Assembly: GCA_021029095.1 (NCBI GenBank)
Contig: JAJOHG010000062.1
Location: 1-64,000, forward strand
Length of the DNA stretch: 64,000 nucleotides
Direction of reading: 5' to 3'
Source: Phellopilus nigrolimitatus
Lineage: Eukaryota > Basidiomycota > Agaricomycetes > Hymenochaetales > Hymenochaetaceae
Part shown: in pieces, positions 44,998 through 57,674 of the stretch
Layout: every line of letters begins with the position of its first letter
Numbering within the stretch: position 1 is the first letter of the stretch
Translations under genes and position numbers: made by a program
The notes under the pieces: generated by a model
The model's database searches: none
What the model was told of the DNA's origin: nothing
The model's input: only the letters and a program-made list of their open reading frames with translations

Positions 44998-47900
44998 ATG
45001 TCTGAGACACCACAGGAAAACCCGAATCCCGAACAACGGCGGTGAGCTAGAAAGATCCCATTTTTGATAATCTTAATCGCTGAATCTTCGTTTGCGATTT
45101 GCACGTAGTTACCTGCATTTGAAAGGTGAGGAGCGCTGCTTTGTGCGAGTCATTTTACTAACTATGTACAGAAATCAACGTGGTCTTCAACAACCGCCGC
45201 CCGAACTCGAAAATGTCCGTCAAGATCGAGGTCGCGGGCGAGAAGACCTACCAGTCGCCCGTCTTCGGAAGGAAGAAAGACATCGAATGGAAGTGTGATC
45301 GGTGAGCTTTATCTACTCTTACATGCGTTCCCCTCGAAAGCTGACTGTGATGCTTAGTTTCGTCGTCTCTTCTGCTTCCGTCAACGTGACTATCCGGAAG
45401 TCATGTCTCCCTACGATGAAAATCACGAAGAAATATTCATCATTTGACGTCCAATTCGGAGCAGACAACATAGGCGAAAACAAAACCGTCGCGCTGCTGG
45501 AAGGTAAATATGTTGCTACAATAGTATCGCGACATTGAACTTACGCTACCCGTCAGATCCCCGATTCACTGTCGATTTGGTCTTTGGTGCTTCGCGGGCT
45601 GTACGTTTCGTGGTGTATTGGTTTTTAATTGCAAGTTTCTGATCAGGACAAAGCTCCAAGATGTTGCTCGCCTCCTGAGTAAGGAAGCAACGACTGCTCT
45701 CGCATCCAAGGTAGTCCTGTTGGACAACATCGATAAGATTCTCAACTTCTCAGAACAAATCATGCGGTTTGCAGAAGCTGTTGCAGAGGTGGTTTTTCCA
45801 AGTTTTTTTTTTAAATTCGCGTTGCTCTTAATTGACATCGATTCTAGTTACACCCAATAGCAGGATTGGTGGTTGGAGCCCTTCAGGTCGCTCTCGAAGT
45901 AAAATGGTTTCATCTATGTAACTTTGTTTCTCTCATTTTCATTGACTATATAAACAGAATTGCCAGAAGATCAGCAAGTGTCACGATGAGGTTGTTACTC
46001 TCATGAAGGAGATGGTCTCTCTGGTCTGTCTGCCTGAACTTGTCAGGGACAGAATAAAGGAGCCTGCCACCAAGGAAGCCATGGATAACTTTTTAGTTCT
46101 AGTCAAAGACACAGCTGATGCTCTAACTGAATATGCCTCTCTGTCTGGTACCAGTGAGAGTACATACTTACTCCCTTTGTGGAAAATACTAACAAATGAT
46201 AGGCTTTTATGCAAGGAATTGGTTTAAGCCCAAGCAGGCTACTTTTACTGATCTGAGGCAGAGATTTACTGCTGTGAAACAGAACATGGATCTGTATCTG
46301 GGAGCAAGCACTTATCTTGTTGTTCATGAGACTCAAGGAACTGTCCATGCTACTCATGAAGTTGTTCTCAGTACTCAGGGGGCTGTTCAAGATATTCATC
46401 AAACAACAGATAATACCTGTGAGTACTTCATGATCATTTGGTCTGACAGATACCTCTGACATGACCTGTAGATAACCTTCAGCTACTCAATGGGCTTCAT
46501 CCAGTTCATAAAGCTTATTATGACCCAGATCATTCTTGTTTACAGGGAACAAGGACAGATGTTCTGCATGATATTTGTGACTGGGCCATTTCTCATCAGG
46601 AACCACAGACCAAGCTTTTCTGGCTATATGGCATTGCAGGTTCTGGGAAAAGTGCCATAGCTTCATCTGTTGCTTCTTCCCTTCAGAAGGGTTGCCTGGC
46701 AGGGTGCTTCTTCTTCAAAAGAGATATTCCAGAATGCAGAAGCCCACAGTACTTCATCTCCACCCTGGCTTATCATCTTGCTAGGGCATACAAACCCTTT
46801 GGGGATGTTGTATTGCAGGTCCTTCAGGATGACCCAGATATTGCAAACAAAGCAGTTAGACTGCAGTTTGAAACCCTGTTTTCAGGTCCACTTTCTAAAT
46901 GCAGTCAGATCTATCCTCCAAAGCCACTTATCATAATTGTTGATGCTTTGGACGAATGCCAGGATGCTGGTAGTGTTTCTGCATATCTTGCACAGCTTGC
47001 AGGTCTTGTCTCCTGGCTCAAAATCTTTGTCACCAGCAGACCTCTCCCAGACATACACAGAGGATTTGATCCAGCTGCTTCTTTCATGAAAAAGTTTGAC
47101 CTTTATTGTGCAAATGCACATAGTGATATTCTGCAGTATACAAAGGCACAGTTACTGCAGCTCATTGGAGATGATGATGCCAACTTTGTAAAAGGGATGG
47201 CATTGGCTTTGACAAAGAAAGCCTCAGGGCTTTTTATTTGGATCAGCACTGTCTTTCGTTTTATCAGTGTGAAGCTTAACAAGCATGCTGTCTTACAGCA
47301 GATTCTTTCCTCAGACCCAGCTCAGAACCCAGAAGCAGAGTTGGACAAGCTTTATACCACTGTTTTAGCCAGTCTTACCCAGGGTGACCAGGATAATATT
47401 GTTATAATCCAGTGGATCCTTGGTGTGATCTTTGCCACAGCTAGGAACAGACCACTTTCCTCTGCTGCACTTGCAGACTTCTTATCCAATCACTCCAATG
47501 AGCTCATTCCTGCCAATGTCTTGTCAACAGTCATAGACGCCTTGCAATCTGTCTTGTATAAAGACTCAGCATCTGGTGGTTCTATCCGTGTCTGTCATCC
47601 ATCCTTTCTTGACTTTATAGGTAGTAAAGACCGTTCAGGCCAGTTCTGGATGGGTCCAAAGGATGTTGACTCTCTCATGGCTACAAGATGCCTACAAATT
47701 ATGCAGTCTGATCTGAAATTCAACATATGCAATCTGGAGTCATCCCATATCATGAACACAGACATTACAGATCTCCAAGACAGGATTTCTACATACATCC
47801 CTCTGTCACTTCAGTACAGTTGTTTATACTGGATGAATCATCATTCCAGGTCAAACCTAGATTTGACAGACCAGACTGTATGGACATTAGTCAAAGAAGT

Positions 47901-50300
47901 GCTATGTGAGCCAAGGGCTTTATTTTGGCTTGAGACTCTAAGCTTGTTGGGCCAGCTGAACTCAAGCATAGACATATTGACACAGTCTTCCAGTTGTTTT
48001 CAAGTAAGCTTAACATATGACTTGATTCATTGTATCCTACTCACAAGTATCTTTTACAGCACTGCACAGAGATTGCATCAGCCAGTCAAGATCTTTACAG
48101 ATTTGTCTCTGCATTTTATGAGCCAATGGAAGCCAGCACACCCCATATCTATATTTCTGCCATGTCTTGGGCACCAACAGAGAGTTATATAGCAAAGCAC
48201 TTTTACTCATAGTTTTCAAATCAACCTTTAGTTGTTTCTGGAAAGGCTGATCATTGGAAACATATTCTATGGACAGCAAAGGCACAAAGCTGGGTTTCAT
48301 CTGTTGCCTACTCTCCTGATGGCAGGCATATTGTCTCTGGCTCATGGGACAAAAGCATCCACATCTGGGATGCCCAGACAGGGAAGGCTGTTGGAGAGCC
48401 ACTCAGAGGTCATTCAAGCTGGGTTAGCTCTGTTGCCTATTCCCCTGATGGTAGACACATTGTCTCTGGCTCAGAAGATAAAACCATCTGCATATGGGAT
48501 GCACACACTGGGAAGGCTGTCAGGGAGCCACTCACAGGCCACTCAGACAGAGTTCTGTGTGTCACCTACTCCCCTGATGGCAGGCACATTGTCTCTGGCT
48601 CATGGGACAAAAGCATCCACATCTGGGATGCCCAGACAGGGAAGGCTGTTGGAGAGCCACTCAGAGGTCATTCAGACTATGTCACATCCATTGCCTACTC
48701 CCCTGATGGTAGAAACATTGTCTCTGGTTCTCATGACAAAACCATTTGCATCTGGGATGCCCACACTGGAAAGGTTGTAAAAGAGCCACTCACAGGTCAT
48801 TTACACTGGATTCTGTCTGTCGCCTACTCCCCTAATGGGAGGCACATTGTCTCAGGCTCATGGGACAAAACCATCTGTGTCTGGGATGCCCAGACTGGGA
48901 AGCCTGTTGGAGAGCCACTCACAGGCCATTCAGACTGGGTTTGCTCTGTCACCTATTCCCCTGATGGCAGACACATTGTCTCTGGCTCAAATGATAAAAC
49001 AATTCGCATATGGGATGCTCACACTGGGAAGGCTGTAGGAGAGCCACTCACAGGTCATTCAGACTATGTTTTGTCTGCTGCCTATTCCCCTGATGGCAGA
49101 TACATTGTCTCTGGCTCTAGTGACAAAACCATCTGCACCTGGGATGCCCACTCTAGGAAGGCTGTTGGAGAGCCACTCAAAGGCCATTCACATGATGTCA
49201 AATGTGTTGCCTACTCTCCTGATGGCAAATACATTGTCTCTGGATCTTCTGATAAAACCATCTGCATTTGGGATGCCCACACTGGAAAGTCTGCTAAAGA
49301 GCCAGTCATAAGTTGTTCAGACTGGATTCGCTCTGTTGCCTACTCCCCTGATGGCAGACACATTGTCTCTGGTTCAGATGATAAAACCATCTGCATATGG
49401 GATGCACACACTGGAAAGACCATTGGGGGGCCATTCACATGTCACTCGGCTAGGGTCTTGTCTGTTGCCTACTCCTCTGATGGCAGATACATTGTCTCTG
49501 GCTCTCATGACAGCACCATTTGCATCTGGGATGCCCACACTGGAAAGGTTGTTGGAGAGCCACTTAAAGACCATTCATATGTTGTTACTTCTGTTGCCTA
49601 CTCTCCTGATGGGAGGCACATTGTCTCAGGCTCATGGGACAAAACCATCCGTGTCTGGGATGCCCAGACTGGGAAGCCTGTTGGGGAGCCACTCATAGGT
49701 CATTTGGACAATGTTTTGTCTGTTGTTTACTCCCCTGACGGCAGACACATTGTCTCTGGCTCTCGTGACAGCACCATTTGCATCTGGGATGCCCACACTG
49801 GGAAGGTCATAGGAGATCCACTCACAGGTCATTCAACCTGGGTCTGCTCTGTTGCCTATTCCCCTGATGGCAGACACATTGTCTCTGGCTCATTGGATAA
49901 AACCATTCGCATATGGGATACTCATTCTGGGAGGGCTGTAGGAGAGCCACTCCGTGGTCATTATGAGTCTGTCAATTCTGTTGCATACTCCCCTGATGGC
50001 AGACACATTGTCTCTGGTTCAGATGATGGAACAATCTGCATCTGGGACACAGATTTTGATTCAGAAGACTTCAAATCAAACCTCAGACATCCTTCAAGGA
50101 TTCCAGATGATGGTTGGTGGAAGAATTCTGCAGGTGAACAGTTGCTCTGGGTGCCTCATGAGTTTAGGAGGATGATTCATTATAGGTGTGAGATGTGTAT
50201 TTCAACTGAACTGCCAAGGTATCCACCAAGGCTAGACTGGAAAAAGTTTGATCAGTGGGGAGGTACATCTTGGTTAGATATCCATATAGGCAAACAATGA
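44998..50300 (+). pseudogene. NLR-3: C2-like / helical / NACHT / 14 WD repeats, with in-frame stop before the WD domain
   Basis: Eleven exons with the same borders as NLR-1 and NLR-2: 44998-45041, 45109-45125, 45172-45301, 45358-45503, 45557-45600, 45636-45788, 45848-45898, 45958-46153, 46203-46418, 46472-48003 and 48060-50300. Read through, it would be 1589 aa. At 48210-48212 a Tyr codon (tat in NLR-1 and NLR-2) is TAG, so translation would stop at about 893 aa, after NACHT and before all WD repeats. Otherwise every exon is open, with GIAGSGKSAI as Walker A, IIIVDALDEC as Walker B, TSRP and the conserved tail. The single lesion suggests recent inactivation, a truncated sensorless product, or a sequence error. 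NACHT is more diverged from NLR-1 and NLR-2 than these are from each other. Confidence 0.82.
48294..50050 (+). repeat. WD40 repeat array of NLR-3, 14 units of 129 bp
   Basis: Fourteen 43-residue blades, enough for two seven-bladed propellers. Units 5 and 11 share rare bases (gggaggcacattgtctcagg) exactly 774 bp apart, which is six units. Units 4 and 10 also pair, pointing to a block duplication. Units 1 and 3 are near-identical (GSWDKSIHIWDAQTGKAVGE). Confidence 0.88.
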
Positions 50301-51240
50301 TTTGAAGGTGAGTTACTCACTATAAGGATACCTATTGGCTCACTGACCTTTTCATTTTTAATAGTTTATAGTATGATTCCTGGGTGACTTGTATGTGGAC
50401 CTCAAACATGAGGATCTGAGGCTGTCTGCATTTGATTATAACAGAATGTCAAAAGAATATAGAATGTTTTTTATATGCTCTTAACTAAATACCCTTAGAA
50501 GCTGAAGACGAGAAATACAGTCAGAGTAACAGGAAGAGACAGGAGCGAGCTGAAAAGATATTGTGTGTAAGACAGTTGGCACTCAACATAAAATCAATCA
50601 GCAGAGCAGAGGGGTGCTTATGGGATGAATATCCATGTACAAATTTCTCGGACGAGTTGTGTTATTCTAAGCGAAGCAGAAGATTTCGGAAGGAAAATAA
50701 GAAGTTAGTAAGCTAAAAAAGCGTGTAGACAGTAGAATAGGAGCACATGAGTTTTCTGGATAATATAAAAGGAGGGCAGTAACGAAATACGAAACAGAAG
50801 TATTAGCGGAACCGAGCAATGATACCTGGACTCTGGTCTACGCACTGATATGAGCCATGATAGCTGTTTCTGTACGCGGGAGCACGTCAAATTCAAGGTT
50901 TTAATACAGGAGTCTGGTATGTCAGCCTGCGTGGAGCAACAAACACCGTCCGATACATCCCAATCCCATTGCGACGCCAGTGTGCAAACCGAAGGTAAGT
51001 GGAAGCAGGATCCACAAGTGCATTACCCATCTGGACCAGGAGACCCGGAAGGAGCGAGAAGGCGAACAGACAGCGCGAGCAGCAGATCCAAAGCAAAATA
51101 GCAAGCATGTGAGGAAGTGGGTTGATGGACGGGCGCGAAGTGGGAAAGGGGTGTTTGGAAGCGGAGCGTCAGTGAAGGGTTGTCATCAACCGTGTCGTCC
51201 CACGTCAGAGTCGGCTGTGATGCGGAGGCTTGCTTAGACA
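50301..51240 (+). repeat. 3' flank of NLR-3
   Basis: Similar to the first ~900 bp after NLR-1 (17421-18330) and NLR-2, for example agtatgattcctgggtgacttg and aagcatgtgaggaag. Homology stops near 51240, where an inverted MBL relic follows after a short unknown piece. Confidence 0.6.
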
Positions 51241-51354
51241 GAGAGCGAGAGGTAGCGCGCACGCGGAGCTCCGATGGTAGGCTGTGTGGCGGCCGCGCTT
51301 TAGCGTGTCGGTTGGGCACGCAGTATGAGGGCATGGCCTTTTGACGACATAGGC

Positions 51355-51800
51355 AATGGTGTACCGAACGACAAGGTCGCCTTCGGGTTGGAACGCCATC
51401 GATTTACAATTTGTATACTGTGTTGCCCACATAAAGCATGCGCTCGCCCGCGTCGCACCGTATGAGCTCGTCGGGGCATGCGGCCGGACGAGGCGCAGGG
51501 CGCACGAGGAGGCGCGGGTGAGCTCGTCGGGGCGAGATGCTCGAGGGCGACTGGGTACTGCGTCAGCCCAGAATCGAATTGCGCGAAGAAAAGACATGGA
51601 CGCACAGATGTAGTCATAACGGCTATGTGTGCACACAACGACGTATTTCCGTTTCCGTTTTTTTTTTTTTTTTTCGCGCTCGTTAAGCAGCGTGTCGTCG
51701 CTATCCTCCACAGACAAAGTCCCGACGAGCTTGCGCAAGCTTGCGGCGTCCACGGCCGGGTTGTCCGATGCGCCCCTGAAGCCCACATCCGAGTCGGTAG
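51355..51800 (-). pseudogene. MBL-4: inverted, decayed MBL relic with lysine-run expansion
   Basis: The minus strand reads SLRKLVGTLSVEDSDDTLLN, then a run of Lys codons from a long A tract (about 16 A), then KYVVVCTHSRYDYI. This equals MBL-1 NEHGKRKYVVVCTHCHYDHI with the metal-binding HCHYDH changed to HSRYDY, losing two ligands. The old intron (ending ctgacgcag) and parts of exon 2 are recognisable down to GDLVV. It is not functional. Confidence 0.7.
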
Positions 51801-53665
51801 AGGATTCGCGGTGCGCATCGCTCCTTGCTGCTGCTGCTGCTGCTGTTATCGGTAGAAACACGGAATTCGGTTCGATACGGGACCGGGCCGGAAGGAGAGG
51901 ACACAGTGTCATCATCCTTCATTCTATCGCTCCACCCGACGCTAGACTGTCCGAACGTGAATAGGGTCCGGAGGAATAGGCGCAAATTTTTCTTTGGATA
52001 TCTCCGAGTTCGGGGTGTCATGCGCAAGGCGGTGGAGAAGCAAATTCAACGATTCATAATGCTCGATGAGATCTGACAAAGTATCACGTTGCTAGTAGTG
52101 CGTCGAATGATGCTTTTGCTTGCGGTAACTTAGCCGGGGGAGGGAAAGACTCAACAGGGCAATGCCCGGTCCGCTCGAGCACCGGACCGTAAAGCTTGTC
52201 GAGTCTATCCTCGATGCTGCGGGCTACCAGCATATAGGAAACGCGGAATATCACACACTCGGGCAGACGGCCGCCCCTTTGAGAGACGTATTTGGAGAGG
52301 ATGCTGCCTAGATCCGCGATGCCGGACATGGTCGCATCTGAGGACAGCGCACTTGAGTGGAGCGAGCAAACGGTCTAGCCACTGCTCGAGAGAGAAGGGA
52401 CTATATCTGCGTCGTCTCCAGGACCGTCGTGCTGAGAACAAGCCGCCACGAAAGCCCGATAGGGAGGCGTGCGTCCATGCTGAAAGGATGCATCGGGGTA
52501 TTCCTACGTCATTGGTGCATCGTCTGATTCATAAGCGCCGAGTAGAAGGCCGCGTCAGATGAGATGGGACGTACGTGCGATATTGACCTGTCATCGTTTG
52601 CGGATGCATTATGCGGACGAAAGCCATTGAAAGGGGCGGCGACGAAAATACAGAGGTTTCCTATGAGGTGGTCATATGGTGCGCGCAGTCGGCGACGTGT
52701 GCACGAAGGCGACACGAGGTGCGATGTTTGCGTGACATTTCGCGTGGACCGTATTGTGCCTTCTTAGGATTCTCAAACTCTGATGCACACGTACTTAGCG
52801 GCCTGCCATAGAAACACTGCTCGTGGAAGTCTTCGAGGCGACTTACGTTAGAATTACCACAAGCTACTACAAGGTGTCCCATACGGCACGTCATGGAAAA
52901 TGAATGATTCTGTGAGAAGCAATTTAGCGAAAGGTTTTCGGTGCAGATTTAATCAAGTTCGAGAACGACCCTTTGAGATGACGGCTCGTATCGATCCAGA
53001 TCCGAGCCTAACAATAGCGGTTGAGGGAATAGAAATCGCAGAGGCGGCTCGCCCTCGTGGGTTGTGAATCGCGAATCGAGACGTCAAAGCGGTGGCTTCT
53101 CAGATTCTTGCCGTCTACGGACTGCGCCACCAGCGATGTCGAAGCAGCGCCGGGGCGATCTGCGCTGTCTAACGGCGACGGCTAAACGGAAGTGCGAACG
53201 CAAAAATGTAAATCATCTCGATCTCGGAGCGGCGGCCTTAAACGAAAAGTGAAACGGACCTGCTTTCGAATTGAGTTGAGGCGAGACGTCCGGATGGTAT
53301 CATCATCATGCTATGCTATGGAATGCAAACCGCCGGATTAGGGATGCAAAGAACGTCTAAAGAGGGATGCTGCCGCTGCCGTTGTCGATAGGGGCAAGCG
53401 AGTCGGACTTTAGCCGATAAGATCGCCACTGGTGCATTCCAGAGAATAAAGAGTAAACGCTCGACAGCAGCTATAACTTTCAAGCAAAGAGAGAAAAAAG
53501 AAAAGAATAAATAAATAAAAAGAAACAAGAGAGGTTGTTGTGTTGTGTTGTCGGCAAGGACTCGGCAAGAGTCAATATTTGTTCTCCGCTGTGATGGCCC
53601 ACATCGGTATTTCGCGTAGCGGGTTCCTCTTCAGTTTTGCTTCCGCCACACGAACACACGCCAAA
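51801..53665. other. Intergenic, mostly unrecognised
   Basis: No mobile element or RNA gene is seen. Apart from the small frame at 52084-52329, ORFs are short and overlap on both strands. The last ~200 bp before 53666 are CT- and A-rich and probably hold the promoter and 5' UTR of the next gene. Confidence 0.35.
52084..52329 (-). CDS. Small hypothetical protein or gene fragment, 81 aa
   Basis: Starts at an ATG at 52329 (MSGIADLGSILSKYV) and ends at 52084. It has host-like codon use and helix-forming composition, with no domain recognised. No related copy lies in the window. It could be one exon of a larger decayed gene. Confidence 0.3.
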   Translation of the reverse strand: MSGIADLGSILSKYVSQRGGRLPECVIFRVSYMLVARSIEDRLDKLYGPVLERTGHCPVESFPPPAKLPQAKASFDALLAT

Positions 53666-56600
53666 ATGTAAATCTATCCCTTTCTTTATCTCGCTGATCC
53701 TTCTGACCCTCCGAAAACCCACAGGCCGCCTCTCTCCGCGGCATCGCCCTCGTCGTCGTCGACGCACCCGCCCCCGGCGCCCCTGTCGTCCAAACACCGC
53801 CCCGGTCGAGCGAGCGAGCCCGAGAAGCCGCGCCGATCTCGCCCATCAGCAGCAGCGCCCGCTCCCGCAGCACCTTCCAGGACGTCGAAGCCGCACACAG
53901 CACGCACTCTAACAGCGGCGGCGGCCACAGCCACACCCGGCGCGGAGCCACGCAAGAGCTCGCGCCTCCTCGCCAAGCGCAAGCACGTCGATGGCCCCGA
54001 TCTCGATCCCAATGTCGAATCTGCCTCTGACAACGTCGCTGGCGCGGCGATAAGCGTCGACGGAGGCGCCGTCGTCCCGTCGAGCCCGGCTGCGCCCCGC
54101 AAACGCCGGAAGACACTCCCTGCTGTCGGACACAAGCTTGTCGACGACGACGACATCGTTGGGTCCCGGCGTCTGTCTCTGCCTGAACCCCTACCCCAGA
54201 CCCAGTCGCGGCACAGCGCGCGCCTCGAAAACAAGCGCAAGCGGCCCAGCAACAGCGATGACCTTGTCTTCGAAGGTGAAGATGCTGATGACGGCGACGA
54301 TGACGAGTTGTCGAGCAGGAACGGCCGTCCGCGGGCCTTATCGAGAGGTGCGAAAACAATAAGAAAAAATTTCTGCCGTCTGATCGGTGTTTACTAACCT
54401 TCGATGTACAGGCCCTCTGCTTGCGCGCAACTCTCCGCAAGCGCAGTCCCCCTCGCCCTCGCCGCGCACCCATGCGAAGAAACGGGCCAAGGTCCCCGTC
54501 GGCAAGGCCGCGAAGGCCGCCCCCAAAGCTGAGGACGAGCCCAAGTCCCCGCGCGTCTCCGTCGAGGCCGACAGCGACGCCTCGGACGAGACGCTCGTCG
54601 ACCCCGTATCCACCTCCAAGAACCCGCTGAAAGCCAGCGATGACTCCGAGATCGAGATAAGCCCCCCGCTGAGCCCCGTCTCGCCCCTCAGCGAGCTGTC
54701 GGAGTCCACAGACGAGCGCGATGTCGCGATCGACGACGCTATCGTCGTCGACGCCGCTGTTGAGAAGCCCAAGACGCGGAGCGCACCGCTGTTCCCCGCA
54801 TACGCGACCCTCGCGCGCTGCTCAGTCACACCCATCATCGTCGTCGACCCGCCCTCCCCTCCCTCCTCCCCCTCCCCGCCTCCATCGGCGCTGCGCCCCC
54901 GCGCGCGCAGGCGCGAGATGCGGCACATCTACGCGTACCCGCCTCCCTACGCCTACGGCATCGACATCGAGGCGCTCGTCGCATGCACGCTCCCCCATCC
55001 TCCCCCGCAGCACACGCACCTGCACCCGCGCCTCGCGCCCGCGCTGCTCGGGCTGCTCGGGCTGGGCCTCGGCCTGCGCGTGCACCAGCGCCAGGCGCTC
55101 TACGCGCAGCTCTCCCCGCGCACGCTGGCCCCCGCGCGCGTCCCCGCGCTCATCGCGCTGCTCGCACGCGACCTCGGGCTCCGGATCCGCGCGCGCCAGC
55201 GGCTCCTGCTGCAGCTCCCCGGCGCGGCGCGCACGCGCCGCATGAGCGCGGGCGTTGCGATCACGCTGGAGCGCCTGATGGGCTTGGGCCTTGCGAAGCG
55301 GATTAAGAAGAGACAGCGGAGGAGCGAGAAGGGCCGCTGGAAGAAGAGGGGGAAGAGGGTGGCGAGGCGGTGGGTGACGGGGAAGGCAAGGGAGCGAAGG
55401 GAGGCGCTGGCGGAGCCTGAGTCCCAGTCCGAGTCCGGATCCCAATCCCAATCTCAGTCCCAATTACAATCTCAGTCGACAGCCGAACCGGCGATCGGAG
55501 ATGACGCCCAAACGAGCGAAGCGCAGGAAGTAGAGCTAGGGCTGCAGGTACATCTGCAAGCAGACGACGCGGAGGCAGAACAAGACCAAGACCAAGACCA
55601 AGAGACAGAGTCGGCGGACGGCGACGTGGCCGTACGCGAGACATATGTCCCGCCCGCACTGACCTGCGCCGTGCCCCGCGCGTACGCCCCGCGCGCGCCG
55701 AGCAGGCTGCGCCAGTGCGTGACGCGCGTCGAGCCGCGGCTCTCGCCGCGAGCGTCGCGGGTTTATGGGTCGTCTGGCGCAGGGCGTGCGTCGGATTTGA
55801 CTTCGTCTTGTGGATCGTCTTCGGGCGCGAGCTCCGGCTCTGCGTCTTCTTCGGTGCTTTCATCGGAGACGGAGCAGCAGCAACAACAGCAGCAGCAACA
55901 GTCCCCTCCGCCGGCGGGCGTCGTCTTCCCGAAGCAGCACGTGCAGCGCTGGCACCTGCGCCACGCGGACCGGCGCATGGAGCCGCCCGTGTGGAAGTGG
56001 GCGAGCCTGAGCCGGGTCGAGCAGTTGTAAGTCGCATTTCTTCTTTCTTCACTCCTTTTTTTTTCGGCCTTTTCGTTTTCATTTGATAACTTCCGGACGT
56101 ATAAACTGACTTGATTTTCATCTACTCTTTTGCGCAGGTGCCAAATGTATGGCGTCGACGCCGTGAAGGCCGTCATCGCGAACGAGGTGGCCGCCTACCA
56201 CTCTCCCCCCTCCTCCCCTTCGTCATCGTTCAGCTCTCCCTCTCATCTCTACCCCGGCTCCCACCCCTCACTGGCAGAGGACCCTGATGCAGACGGGGAG
56301 TACGAGATTGACCTCGAGTACGAAGCCGGTGCGAACGCAAACGCGAGTGAGCTAAGCTACGAGGCGTTCGCCTCTGGCTTGAGCAAAGAGGACCTGGAGA
56401 AGGAGAAGGCGCAAGAGGCGGAGCGCCCCGCGCTGATCCCGATGGATCAGCTCGACCCCAGCCAGTTCACGGAGGGCGTCGAGGGCGTGGACTACAGCCC
56501 CGTCTCGGACTCGGAGTCTGAGGACGAAGGCGCCGGCGAGTTTGATGCGTTTGCGTTCGATGAGGAGGATTGGGACGACGATGCTTTGGATATGGATATG

Positions 56601-57674
56601 GACATGGATGTGGACGTGGACGACTTTGATCTTGACGAGGCCGTTTTGAAGGGCATGGACGCAGATGGCTCTAGCGACAGTACTTCTGACTCGAGCGAAG
56701 ACGGGGATGGGGAGGACGGGAAAGAAGGCGAGAAAGAAGGCGAGACGTCCTTCCAGCTCGACGTCGCAGCCTCGCCAGCCAACGAAGACGATCTCGGGGG
56801 AAAACACATCACGTTCCGCGCGTCCCCCGCTGATTCGCCCACATTGTCGGCTTCTCATAGCCCGTCAGAAGGCTACTTCAGCCAGCACGACGCGCATAGC
56901 GTGCACGGCTCGCCGCCCCCGTATGCCTACGCACACCACTTCCCTCAGACGTCGTACGCCGCCCCGGAGCTCCCGCGGCTGAGCCACATCCCCGCGCTTT
57001 GCCTGCGCGAGGCGCTGCAGCCCGTGCGCGGGCGCGGGACGCCCGATTCAGGCGCAGGGCGGCGCGCGTGGCTCGAAGCGGCGAGCGCGGTGGACCGCGA
57101 GCGCGCGGCGCGTGCCGCAGCGGCGAGCTCGGGCGTGCGCCTGCAGCCGCTGCAGCCGCTCCCGCCGCCGCTGGGCATGGACCTGCCCATGCCCGCGGAC
57201 GCGCTGCCGATGGCGCCGCTGCCCGGCGCGCTGGACGCGGACGCGCTGGCGCACCCGGCGCACTTCGACGCGGCGCTCCCGGAGAACATGCTCTGGGGCC
57301 TGCTCGGGTTCAACTTCGGCATGGGCGTGGGCATGAGCGTGGGCATCGGGATGGGCATGCAGGGCGCGGGCGCGCCCGCCGTGCCGATGCACGAGGACTT
57401 TGGCTTCGGCGCGTACGGCATGGACGCCCCGCCCGTCGTCCCTGTGCCTGCGCCGCCTGCGCTCGGGTTTGTCATGGAGCAGGGCGCGGGCGCGGCTGGC
57501 GGGATGGACATGGGCATGGGCATGGACCTCCTCGCGCCGTATGCCGCGGCTGCTCCCCCTCCGTCGCCCGTGCCTGGCGCTTCGACGAGCGAAATCGCGA
57601 ACGCGTTTGGCGAAAGCATGGAGGGCGTGCCTGGCGCGCAGTCGTCGGGTGTGATGAACGACGTGGGGGCGTAG
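53666..57674 (+). CDS. Large low-complexity protein, 1258 aa, start codon split by an intron
   Basis: Four exons: 53666-53667, 53725-54347, 54412-56026 and 56138-57674. All phases close. The ATG is formed across the first intron: AT at 53666-53667 and G at 53725, followed by CCGCCTCTC. The N-terminus is Ser/Pro/Ala-rich with basic clusters (APRKRRKTLP, LENKRKRPSN) that look like nuclear localisation signals. The middle holds Ala/Arg/Leu-rich and Gln-rich tracts with an SQSQSQSQ run. Exon 4 begins CQMYGVDAVKAVIANEVAAY, the best-ordered segment, then acidic DMDMDMDVDVDDFD and a Met/Gly-rich C-terminus. I do not recognise the family. A nuclear role is a guess from the basic clusters. GC content at third positions is very high. 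Confidence 0.75.

Noticed and set aside
48294..50050. Regularly spaced repeats that could be taken for a CRISPR-like array
   Set aside because: Units are 129 bp, contiguous and coding for WD blades, with no unique spacers.
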